Assembly (NCBI GenBank): GCA_027623615.1
Contig: JAQBVH010000205.1
Location: 1 to 6,297, forward strand
Reading direction: 5' to 3'
DNA length: 6,297 nt
Origin: Planctomycetota bacterium
Lineage (GTDB): Bacteria; Planctomycetota; UBA1135; GCA-002686595
Shown in pieces: positions 1 to 5,368 of this stretch. The notes beneath the pieces were generated by a model. The model did no database searches, was not told where the DNA came from, and saw only the letters and a program-made list of their open reading frames with translations. The translations under genes were made by a program, and so were the position numbers. Within the stretch, counting starts at the first letter, position 1; every line of letters begins with the position of its first letter.

Positions 1-101
1 GTTTGACCCTGCAGGTAGGTGAGAGACCCCGACCCACCGTTTCCACAGTCGATCGTCCAGGGACGAGGTCACCCTGCGGTCACGGGGTGGAGAGCCACTG
101 G

Positions 102-119
102 AGGCCCAACAGGCCCAAC
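102..119. repeat. 9-bp tandem duplication
   Basis: AGGCCCAAC occurs twice back to back (102-110 and 111-119). It is short and may be simple replication slippage. It is listed because it is the first of three tandem repeats in the same 220 bp, which supports reading the region as non-coding and slippage-prone. Confidence 0.7.
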
Positions 120-150
120 GCCACTGTGCCGAGCACGGTTGACCTCCCGC

Positions 151-218
151 CCTGACTCCCGCTTCGCCCTGACTCCCGCTTCGCCCTGACTCCCGCTTCG
201 CCTTGACTCCCGCTTCGC
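151..218. repeat. 17-bp tandem repeat, four units
   Basis: Four head-to-tail units lie at 151-167, 168-184, 185-201 and 202-218. The first three are identical (CCTGACTCCCGCTTCGC) and the fourth has a single C-to-T change at its second base. A degenerate half unit precedes the array (139-150, TTGACCTCCCGC) and another begins after it (219-223). Identity between units suggests recent expansion. Seventeen base pairs is in the size range of plasmid iterons, but no replication initiator gene is visible in the window, so that reading is not supported. The reverse complement of each unit contains CGAAGCGGG, which also forms one arm of the hairpin at 5297-5324. Confidence 0.9.
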
Positions 219-281
219 CTTGAGGCGTGCGGTTCCGCGGCGGAAGGAGTATCACCACGGGCCACCTGCGCCAGGTTGGGG

Positions 282-317
282 CCATCAAGGCGACCATCAA
301 GACGACCATCAAGACCA
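282..317. repeat. 12-bp tandem repeat, three units
   Basis: The unit CCATCAAGRCGA is repeated at 282-293, 294-305 and 306-317, with one base differing in the first unit (R = G rather than A) and one in the last. In the plus-strand frame through this region it would encode an Ile-Lys-(Ala/Thr)-Thr repeat, but that frame has no other protein-like character, so I treat the array as non-coding. Confidence 0.8.
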
Positions 318-445
318 TGCGCTCCCCTGAGGGTGAGCAGGGGTCGTGGCTGACCCGAGTCGCTCCTGGGGCGAGCGTTGAGCGCGAGGTAGGGCTGCGA
401 ACGCGGTTGTCTATCTGATGCTGTGCCCCCCAGGAGGAAGCTCTC

Positions 446-1015
446 CTACCCGCGGACGCGTGCCGTCAGCACGTGGTCACGCCACTCACCGTCGATGTGC
501 AGGTACTTGCGCGCGTAGCCCTCGCGCTCGAAGCCGAGGCGGGCCAGGAGCCGTCCGCTGCGCTCGTTCTCCGGTCTGTAGTTGGCCATCACGCGGTGCA
601 GGCCGAAGTCCTCGAAGCACCAGCGCACGAGACGCTCGAGGCCCTCGTACATGTAACCCTGCCCCTCGAAGCGCTGGTCGATGTTGTAGCCCAGGTAGCT
701 GGCCTGGAAGGCGCCGCGCACGACGTTCGACAGGTTCGCCACACCGATCACGGGTCCCTCAGGGTCAGCGCGCTCGAGCAGGACGGTGCGCACGCTCCGG
801 TCGAGGCGGTACTCCTCCTGGGAGATCGCCAGCTGGCTCTCCCACCAGGTCGTCTGGAGGAAGTCTTCGCTCCTCCGGGGCTCCCAGGGGCGCAGGTGGG
901 CGGCGTTGCGGAGGTAGTAGTCCACCATCCGCGCGGCGAACTCCGGCCCGGGGAGCCGGAGGAGCAGCCGGTCCGTCTCCAGGCGCGGCAGGGGGGGCTT
1001 GGAGAGGGGGCCCAT
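446..1015 (-). CDS. rimJ: RimJ-type GNAT N-acetyltransferase (189 aa)
   Basis: This is a member of the GNAT acetyltransferase family that moves the acetyl group of acetyl-CoA to an amine; RimJ of Escherichia coli acetylates the N-terminal alanine of ribosomal protein S5 in the cytoplasm. The N-terminus has the classic LETDRLLLR opening (residues 12-20). The acetyl-CoA pyrophosphate-binding motif R-x-x-G-x-G is at residues 115-120, in YNIDQRFEGQGYMYEGL. The C-terminal half follows RimJ closely: MANYRPENERSGRLLARLGF (about 143-162), then EGYARKYLHIDGEWRDHVLT (about 165-184). Length matches RimJ (about 190 residues). It starts at the only suitable ATG; no strong ribosome binding site precedes it. 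It is divergent from the epimerase gene. The GNAT assignment is secure and the RimJ subgroup is likely. The actual substrate in this organism is inference. Confidence 0.9.
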   Translation of the reverse strand: MGPLSKPPLPRLETDRLLLRLPGPEFAARMVDYYLRNAAHLRPWEPRRSEDFLQTTWWESQLAISQEEYRLDRSVRTVLLERADPEGPVIGVANLSNVVRGAFQASYLGYNIDQRFEGQGYMYEGLERLVRWCFEDFGLHRVMANYRPENERSGRLLARLGFEREGYARKYLHIDGEWRDHVLTARVRG

Positions 1016-1140
1016 GAATTGTCGACCCTACCCCGCCGTGGCCCCCTCCGAAACTGCTCCAGCGGATCTCGGTTCTGGACGATGCGAACCTGGCTCTCCC
1101 TGCTGGGGCTACCCTGCTCGCATCTCCCCTGGAACAGCGC
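1016..1140. promoter_or_regulatory. divergent intergenic region, rimJ-like / epimerase
   Basis: This 125-bp gap separates two divergent starts and must carry both promoters unless transcription enters from outside. On the minus strand, TAGGGT (complement of 1025-1030) lies 9 nt before the rimJ-like ATG, with no good -35 hexamer. On the plus strand, TACCCT at 1110-1115 lies 25 nt before the epimerase ATG; the only ribosome-binding hint is GGA at 1131-1133. Both hexamers keep only the T-A-n-n-n-T positions of a -10 box, so the individual promoter calls are weak. Confidence 0.3.
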
Positions 1141-2115
1141 ATGTCCCTCTACCTCGTCACCGGCGGCGCCGGCTTCATCGGCAGCCACATCACCACAGCC
1201 CTCGTCCAGCGCGGCGATCGCGTGCGGGTCCTCGACGACCTGTCCGGGGGTGACCTGCACAACCTGGCCGAGGTCGAGGTCGGCCCCCTGGGCTCGGGTG
1301 CCCCCGTCGAGTTCCTGCAGGGCGATGTCCAGGACGCAGACGACTGCCGCCGCTGCGCCGAAGGCGCGGCCGGCATCTTTCACGAGGCCGCACAGGTTTC
1401 CGTGCCCGACAGCATCGAGAGGCCGCGGCACTCCTACGGGGTCAACGTGATCGGCACCCTCAACGTGCTCGAGGCTGCGCGCGACGCCGCAGTTCCGCGG
1501 GTCGTCTTCGCAGCCTCCTCCGCGGCCTACGGCAACGAACCGACCCTGCCCAAGCACGAGGGGCTGGCCGTCGCCCCGTGTTCGCCCTACGCCTCGGGCA
1601 AGATCGCGGGCGAGCACCTCCTGCGCACCTGGTCCGAGTGCTTCGGTCTGCGCACGGTCTGCCTGCGCTACTTCAACGTCTTCGGTCCGCGCCAGTCGGA
1701 CGACAGCCCCTACTCGGGCGTCATCGCGATCTTCGCCCGGCGGCTGCTCGAGGGTCTCCCGATCACGATCTTTGGCGACGGCGGTCAGACCCGAGATTTC
1801 GTCTACGTGGCCAACGTGGTCGCCGCGAACCTGGCTGCGATGGCCAGTGAGGTCGACGAGCCAGGCGCCGTGATCAACGTAGGGAGCGGCGAAGCGATCA
1901 GCCTCAACGACCTCTACCGAGCCATGGCCGCGGAGGTCGGAACGGACGCTCAACCCTCGTTTCTGCCCGCCCGCGCGGGCGACGTGCGACATAGCGTCGC
2001 AGATGTACTACGCGCGCAGGAGCTCCTGGGGTTCCGCGCCGAGGTGACCTGGCAGGAGGGCCTGCGACACACCCTTGCCTGGTACCGTGAGGTGCTGGCC
2101 GCGGCGACGGAATGA
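1141..2115 (+). CDS. NAD-dependent sugar-nucleotide 4-epimerase/dehydratase family protein (324 aa)
   Basis: This is an extended short-chain dehydrogenase/reductase of the GalE/WbpP/WcaG type, which oxidises and re-reduces the hexose of a nucleotide sugar using bound NAD, typically supplying sugars for cell-surface polysaccharides. The Rossmann glycine motif TGGAGFIG is at residues 7-14 and the acidic residues that end the second strand are D32/D33. GDVQD (61-65) and HEAAQVSVPDSI (81-92) follow. The catalytic set is Ser126/Ser127 in AASSAAYG, Tyr150 and Lys154 (YxxxK). RYFNVFGPRQ (176-185) and GDGGQTRDFVYV (212-223) are substrate-domain motifs typical of UDP-glucose/UDP-GlcNAc 4-epimerases. 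The SVP segment resembles WbpP-like UDP-GlcNAc epimerases, so C2-N-acetylated substrates are plausible, but dehydratases share much of this pattern. The ATG chosen puts the first beta strand at the N-terminus as usual for the family. It stands alone, with no other polysaccharide genes beside it. Confidence 0.9.
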   Translation: MSLYLVTGGAGFIGSHITTALVQRGDRVRVLDDLSGGDLHNLAEVEVGPLGSGAPVEFLQGDVQDADDCRRCAEGAAGIFHEAAQVSVPDSIERPRHSYGVNVIGTLNVLEAARDAAVPRVVFAASSAAYGNEPTLPKHEGLAVAPCSPYASGKIAGEHLLRTWSECFGLRTVCLRYFNVFGPRQSDDSPYSGVIAIFARRLLEGLPITIFGDGGQTRDFVYVANVVAANLAAMASEVDEPGAVINVGSGEAISLNDLYRAMAAEVGTDAQPSFLPARAGDVRHSVADVLRAQELLGFRAEVTWQEGLRHTLAWYREVLAAATE

Positions 2116-2135
2116 CAACTCCTACCATCCCCGGG

Positions 2136-2164
2136 TTGATGGGCGGTTTGGGCCCGGATACCCT
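2136..2164 (+). promoter_or_regulatory. candidate pckA promoter
   Basis: TTGATG (2136-2141) and TACCCT (2159-2164) are separated by exactly 17 bp, the preferred sigma-70-type spacing. The -35 matches TTGACA at four of six positions and the -10 matches TATAAT at three of six, including the key T, A and final T. Transcription would start near 2171, giving a leader of about 68 nt. The two elements lie in the 123-bp gap after the epimerase stop, so pckA is probably not simply read through from the epimerase. Confidence 0.4.
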
Positions 2165-2224
2165 CTTCCGCCCTGAAACTCGCCCGGGACTTCTGAGCGC
2201 GTTTCCACCCTTCCCGACTTCCCC

Positions 2225-2233
2225 AAGAGGTGA
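2225..2233 (+). promoter_or_regulatory. pckA ribosome binding site that decides the start
   Basis: AAGAGGTGA matches the Shine-Dalgarno consensus at all but one position and is followed by five bases and then ATG at 2239. The in-frame GTG at 2230 lies inside this motif and therefore cannot be the start, which shortens the longest open frame by three codons. It is the strongest ribosome binding site in the window, in keeping with a central metabolic enzyme made in quantity. Confidence 0.85.
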
Positions 2234-2238
2234 CTCTC

Positions 2239-3903
2239 ATGGGTCTTGAGCACGAACTCCGGGACCTCTTCGGCCTGGACGATGGGGCCGTCAGCTACAA
2301 GTGCGACCTCAGCAAGGACGAACTCTTCGACTTGGCGATCGCGGGCGACCGCGGACGTGTGGTCGCTGACGGACCCGACGACGCCCAGAAGGCCTTCCCT
2401 ACCAAGCTCGGAAAACAGGGCCCGCTCGTCTTCTACACCGACCCCTCCTGCACAGGACGTCCGGTGCAAGACACCTTCGGCGTCGCCCATCCCGGGCTCG
2501 AAGCGAAGGTCTGGTGGAAGAGCGACTTCCAGAAGTTCGACCCCGCGAAGTTTGGTCCCCTGCTCGACCGCGTCGGGCAGCACCTGAACGAGAAGGGCGC
2601 GACCCTCTACGTGAAGAACGTCTTCGCCGGGTCCGATCCTGAGTATGCGGTGCCTTACCGCTTCGTCGGTGAGTACGCGACCCATGCGCTGTTTGTCGAC
2701 AACATGTTCCCCAAGGGCGTGGAGGGAGTCGCGGACGCGGACACCAAGCGGTGGACGCTGCTCAACGCGCCCAGCTTCCATGCCGACCCCGAGCGGGACG
2801 GCACCCTCTCGAAGCGTGCGGTGATCATGGACTTCGAGCGCCGGGTGTGCCTGGTCATCGGTCGCGCCGACTACTGCGGCGTGAACAAGAAGACCATGTT
2901 CACGGTGATGAACTACCTGCTGCCGAACCTCGGTCACATGTCGATGCACTGCTCGGCGAACGTGGGCGGGCGCAAGGACGCGGCCATCCTGTTCGGTCTC
3001 TCGGGCACCGGCAAGACGACCCTGTCGGCCGACCCGAACCGGGAGCTGATCGGCGACGACGAGACCGCCTGGACGCAGAGCGGCATCTCGAACCTCGAGG
3101 ACGGCTGCTACGCGAAGCTGATCGACCTCGACAAGCAGGCCGAACCGATCATCGCCGCTGCCCTGTCGATGCCGGGCACCCTGATCGAGAACGTGCCGCC
3201 CCTGCCGGGCAAGCCGATGGAGGAGACCGATCCCCAGGAGCTCGACCTCACCAACAAGTCGATCACCGAGAACACGCGCTTCAGCTACCCGCTCTCCTGC
3301 AACCCGAACGTGGCCGCGGGCCAGCGTGGTGGTCATCCCGAGACGATCGTGCTCTTGACCGCGGACGCCTTTGGCGTGCTGCCGCCCGTGAGCGTGCTCG
3401 ACTCGAAGGAGGTCATGTACCACTTCGTGATGGGCTTCACCGCAAAGCTCGCCGGCACCGAGGTCGGCGTGACCGAGCCCAAGGCGGCCTTCAGTGCGTG
3501 CTTCGGCGCGCCCTTCATGGCCCACCACCCGAGCGTCTACGCCAAAGGTCTGGCCGAGAAGATGGCCAAGCACGACGCGCACTGCATCCTGCTCAACACG
3601 GGTTGGGGCGGTGGTCCCTACGGTGTTGGCAAGCGCATTTCGATCAAGGACACCCGCGCCCTGCTCGACGCGGCCCTCGCTGGTGAGTTGAACGCGAGCG
3701 ACATGGAGTACGAGGTGCACCCCGTCTTCAACCTGAAGGTGCCCAAGCGCTGCACAGGCGTCGACCCCGCCGTCCTCAACCCGCGCGAGTCGTGGGCGGA
3801 CAAGGCTGCCTACGACACGGCCGCGAAGAAGCTGCGGGACCTTTTCCGCGCGACTTTCCAGGAGAAGGGCTTCGCGAAGCTCGGCATCGAGCCGGTCATG
3901 TAG
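2239..3903 (+). CDS. pckA: phosphoenolpyruvate carboxykinase, ATP-dependent (554 aa)
   Basis: This cytoplasmic enzyme interconverts oxaloacetate plus ATP with phosphoenolpyruvate, ADP and carbon dioxide, the entry step of gluconeogenesis. The kinase signature is complete: P-loop GLSGTGKT at residues 253-260 (Lys259, Thr260) and the metal-binding GDDE at 272-275 (Asp273, Asp274). Aligning by eye to the E. coli enzyme as I recall it, the other active-site residues are present: Arg74 (its Arg65), Tyr212 (Tyr207), Lys217/Lys218 (Lys212/Lys213), His237 (His232, in MHCSANV) and Arg347 (Arg333, in ENTRFSYP). LTADAFGVLPPVS, GFTAKLAGTE, FSACFGAPF and GVGKRISIKDTRA follow in family order. Length is slightly above the usual 525-540, partly from an insertion between about residues 275 and 347. 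The substrate-loop segment reads TGRPVQD rather than the usual TGRSPKD. It is transcribed alone and ends at a likely terminator. Confidence 0.97.
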   Translation: MGLEHELRDLFGLDDGAVSYKCDLSKDELFDLAIAGDRGRVVADGPDDAQKAFPTKLGKQGPLVFYTDPSCTGRPVQDTFGVAHPGLEAKVWWKSDFQKFDPAKFGPLLDRVGQHLNEKGATLYVKNVFAGSDPEYAVPYRFVGEYATHALFVDNMFPKGVEGVADADTKRWTLLNAPSFHADPERDGTLSKRAVIMDFERRVCLVIGRADYCGVNKKTMFTVMNYLLPNLGHMSMHCSANVGGRKDAAILFGLSGTGKTTLSADPNRELIGDDETAWTQSGISNLEDGCYAKLIDLDKQAEPIIAAALSMPGTLIENVPPLPGKPMEETDPQELDLTNKSITENTRFSYPLSCNPNVAAGQRGGHPETIVLLTADAFGVLPPVSVLDSKEVMYHFVMGFTAKLAGTEVGVTEPKAAFSACFGAPFMAHHPSVYAKGLAEKMAKHDAHCILLNTGWGGGPYGVGKRISIKDTRALLDAALAGELNASDMEYEVHPVFNLKVPKRCTGVDPAVLNPRESWADKAAYDTAAKKLRDLFRATFQEKGFAKLGIEPVM

Positions 3904-3918
3904 TCGGACGCTTCACCC

Positions 3919-3958
3919 AAGACTGGGCCCGGGGTGCGCTTGCGCCACGGGTCTTTTT
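3919..3958 (+). terminator. likely rho-independent terminator after pckA
   Basis: Sixteen bases after the pckA stop, AAGAC (3919-3923) can pair with GTCTT (3951-3955). They enclose a very GC-rich imperfect stem that includes GTGCG/CGCCAC around 3934-3948, and five T residues follow at 3954-3958. The stem has bulges, so the fold is approximate. A second, perfect 8-bp hairpin, GCGCCACG (3942-3949) with CGTGGCGC (3959-3966), places the same T run in its 9-nt loop; the two folds share bases and exclude each other. Confidence 0.55.
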
Positions 3959-4010
3959 CGTGGCGCGTCGTCCGGTCGGCGCGGAGCCGGGTGCGAGGGG
4001 CGGGCGCAGG

Positions 4011-4178
4011 CTAGTGGTGTGGTTCACTCTTATGCGGCATGTCGATCGGCCCGTACGGGCGCGCTGCGGCGTTGCGCCTCCTCCGAGACTCGCAGAGGAG
4101 TCGCGTCGTCGGCGCGCCTTGCATCGCATCCCGTACGAACCGTCGATAATGCCCCATCAGAGTGAATCACACCACTAG
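4011..4178. repeat. 168-bp imperfect palindrome with 20-bp terminal inverted repeats (MITE-like or ERIC-like candidate)
   Basis: The left end CTAGTGGTGTGGTTCACTCT (4011-4030) and the reverse complement of the right end (4159-4178) agree at 19 of 20 positions. Pairing continues inward about a single axis at 4094.5: 4032-4034, 4036-4040, 4042-4045 (shifted one base), 4047-4049, 4052-4059, 4061-4063 and 4065-4067 (shifted), and 4074-4078. It closes in GACTC/GAGTC (4087-4091 with 4098-4102) around a 6-nt loop. About 63 of the 81 positions in the arm can pair. The one terminal mismatch is G4022 opposite T4167, which is a G-U pair in plus-strand RNA. Both ends are CTAG, so a TA target duplication as made by Tc1/IS630-type transposases is possible but not shown. 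There is no coding frame inside. It lies between convergent pckA and a GNAT gene, and its right end provides the GNAT stop codon. A very large bidirectional terminator is the main alternative. Confidence 0.8.
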
Positions 4179-4768
4179 ATCGAGGGACGGATGCTGGCAG
4201 CAGCACGAATCAGGTCTTCCTCCGCCTCGATCAGCGCTTGCTCGACAGTCCGGAGTTCGGCCGGCTGCGCGTCGAGGTCACACAGCGCCAGGTCCCAGAA
4301 ACCGACCGCGCGCCAATCGCCGAGCTTGTGACCCACGCGGTCGAAGGTCCCGACCGGGCGAAAGCCGAATGACTCGTGCAGCGTCACGCTGGCTTCGTTC
4401 GGTAGGGCGATGCCAGCGATCAAGCGCTGGAACCCCTGGCGGCGCAGCAGGGCGAACAAGGCCTCGTAGAGGGCACGCGCGACACCTCGCCGATGATGGT
4501 CGTGGTGGACGTACACGCTGACCTCCAGCGACCAGCAGTAGGCTGGGCGAGCCCGGAAGGGGACCGCGTAGGCGTAACCCAGGCATACACCCTCCTCCTC
4601 GGCCACGATCCAGGGAGCCCGCGCGAGGGTGCTCGCGATGCGCTGGGCGAGTTCCGCTCGGGCCGGGGCTTCGAACTCGAAGGAGACCCAGGTGTTCTCG
4701 ACGACCGGGGTGTAGATCGCGAGGACCGCGTCAGCGTCCTCGGGGGTGGCCAGGCGGATCGAGGTCAT
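4175..4768 (-). CDS. phosphinothricin-type GNAT N-acetyltransferase (197 aa)
   Basis: This is a GNAT protein of the Pat/YncA group, whose members acetylate amines such as phosphinothricin, methionine sulfone or related amino acid analogues with acetyl-CoA. The N-terminus MTSIRLATPEDADAVLAIYT, then VVENTWVSFEFEAP (22-35), matches the group's Y-x-x-x-V-x-x-T-x-x-SFE pattern. VSVYVHHDHHRRGVARALYEAL (84-103) is the acetyl-CoA-binding region, with His92 in the place where Gln or Arg is usual in Q/R-x-x-G-x-G/A. IAGIALPNEASVTLHESFGF (118-136) and VGHKLGDWRAVGFWDL (145-160) complete the fold. The frame is open 38 codons further upstream, but that part is unlike the family and overlaps the divergent gene's promoter region, so the ATG at 4768 is preferred. 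A C-terminal tail after about residue 165 (helical, Glu/Ala-rich) is longer than usual and stops at the palindrome edge. The real substrate is unknown. Confidence 0.88.
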   Translation of the reverse strand: MTSIRLATPEDADAVLAIYTPVVENTWVSFEFEAPARAELAQRIASTLARAPWIVAEEEGVCLGYAYAVPFRARPAYCWSLEVSVYVHHDHHRRGVARALYEALFALLRRQGFQRLIAGIALPNEASVTLHESFGFRPVGTFDRVGHKLGDWRAVGFWDLALCDLDAQPAELRTVEQALIEAEEDLIRAAASIRPSI

Positions 4769-4828
4769 GGCAACCCCATGCCAGCACGGAAAGGCCTCCG
4801 GTGCGAGCCCGGCCACGGGCTGGCCGCC

Positions 4829-4852
4829 TACAATCCGCGCCCGTAGCGAGGA
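4829..4852 (+). promoter_or_regulatory. -10 box and ribosome binding site for the TPR gene
   Basis: TACAAT at 4829-4834 matches the -10 consensus at five of six positions; no good -35 stands 16-18 bp upstream. Transcription from it would start near 4841, and GAGGA at 4848-4852 lies seven bases before the ATG at 4860. Together they favour that ATG over the longer frame that begins at 4746, which would start inside the neighbouring acetyltransferase gene. Confidence 0.5.
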
Positions 4853-4859
4853 CAGCACC

Positions 4860-5291
4860 ATGGAAGTCAGCGAAGAAGCCACCCAGCTCTACCTCGAAGG
4901 CCTGCGCCTGTACGGGGAGCACAAGTACGTCGAAGCGATCGAGGCTTACGAGAAGTCCCTCGCCGTGGCCACCGAATGGACCGAAGCGCTGCACGGCGTG
5001 GCGATGGCCCTGATGTATCTCGAGAGGTACGACGAGGCGATCAAGATCGGCGAGCGTATCTGCGAGCTCGACAAGAACGACGCCTTCGCGCACACGTCCC
5101 TCTCGATGTTCTACCAGCGCAAGAGCGCGGTCGCCGAGGCGGCCGGCGACGAGAAAGCTTCACGCGAGCTGATCGAGCTGGCGGAGGCAGAGGGCGCGAA
5201 GGCGCGCATGATCTCCTGGAAGGAAGAGCTCAAGCAGAACCCGAACGCCCGGCCGCCCGGACCCGCGGGGAGCATGGACGTCATCCAGTAA
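4860..5291 (+). CDS. small tetratricopeptide-repeat protein (143 aa)
   Basis: This is a soluble, all-helical protein built of about three TPR units, a scaffold fold that binds other proteins. The first unit spans about residues 4-37 (SEEATQLYLEGLRLYGEHKYVEAIEAYEKSL, with the expected G/Y/A positions). The second is about 41-73 (ALHGVAMALMYLERYDEAIKIGERICELD). The third is about 75-118, with an insertion of Ala/Glu-rich sequence between its helices. It ends in WKEELKQNP and a short Pro/Gly-rich tail. There is no signal peptide or membrane segment, so it is probably cytoplasmic. I recognise the architecture but not a named family or a partner. It is divergent from the GNAT gene, and a hairpin follows six bases after its stop. 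Confidence 0.85.
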   Translation: MEVSEEATQLYLEGLRLYGEHKYVEAIEAYEKSLAVATEWTEALHGVAMALMYLERYDEAIKIGERICELDKNDAFAHTSLSMFYQRKSAVAEAAGDEKASRELIELAEAEGAKARMISWKEELKQNPNARPPGPAGSMDVIQ

Positions 5292-5296
5292 CGCCA

Positions 5297-5324
5297 CGAA
5301 GCGGGCCCTGACGGGCCCGCTTCG
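5297..5324. terminator. perfect 12-bp hairpin between convergent genes
   Basis: CGAAGCGGGCCC (5297-5308) pairs perfectly with GGGCCCGCTTCG (5313-5324) around the tetraloop TGAC. It begins six bases after the TPR gene stop and lies 45 bases beyond the stop of the convergent Fe-S assembly gene, so it can serve both. It has no T run on either strand, so it is either a T-less intrinsic terminator or a 3'-end stabilising structure. Confidence 0.65.
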
Positions 5325-5368
5325 CGTTGATCGGTCACGGCGCCCAAGCAAAGACGCAGAGAGACGAC

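Larger units (their letters stand above)
1..445. other. gene-poor, repeat-rich stretch at left edge
   Basis: No reading frame here has recognisable protein similarity. The short frames that exist run through tandem repeats whose unit lengths (9, 12 and 17 bp) are unrelated to one another, and the 17-bp unit is not a multiple of three, so it would rotate the reading frame. A plus-strand frame is open from position 3 to a TGA at 153-155 and could in principle be the tail of a gene beginning outside the window. A minus-strand frame is open from about 466 off the left edge. Neither gives a protein I recognise. An AAGGAG-like run at 243-248 has no start codon at a sensible distance. The stretch lies downstream of the rimJ-like gene, but I see no convincing terminator for that gene. 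Confidence 0.6.

Noticed and set aside
3..155. Plus-strand frame open from the left edge to a TGA at 153-155, possible gene tail
   Set aside because: About 50 residues rich in Pro/Arg/Thr with nothing recognisable; chance openness is common at this GC content.
151..218. CRISPR array
   Set aside because: The units are contiguous 17-bp tandem copies with no spacers, and no cas gene is visible.
151..218. Plasmid-type iteron origin
   Set aside because: No replication initiator gene, AT-rich segment or DnaA-box cluster is seen; the neighbouring genes are chromosomal housekeeping types.
80..265. 61-residue minus-strand frame ending in a hydrophobic stretch (TVALGLLGLQWL)
   Set aside because: More than half of it is the 17-bp repeat in rotating frames; the hydrophobic tail is too short and lacks context.
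227..418. 63-residue plus-strand frame containing IKT repeats
   Set aside because: Its only feature is translation of the 12-bp tandem repeat; there is no ribosome binding site or similarity to a known protein.
473..1450. 325-residue plus-strand frame opposite the rimJ-like gene and into the epimerase
   Set aside because: No family features; it crosses two well-supported genes in other frames.
748..1992. 414-residue minus-strand open frame across the epimerase and part of the rimJ-like gene
   Set aside because: It overlaps two clear genes and has the low-complexity composition of an antisense shadow.
2122..3720. 532-residue open frame on the minus strand, antisense to pckA
   Set aside because: It mirrors pckA codon by codon, has no recognisable motif and is Val/Arg/Gly/His-rich as expected of a high-GC shadow frame; pckA is unmistakable.
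4746..4859. N-terminal extension of the TPR protein from the upstream ATG
   Set aside because: It would start inside the divergent acetyltransferase, has no TPR character, and a good ribosome binding site precedes the ATG at 4860.
4769..4882. 38-residue N-terminal extension of the Pat-type acetyltransferase
   Set aside because: Family proteins begin directly at the IRLATPEDA strand; the extension overlaps the TPR gene start and its promoter.
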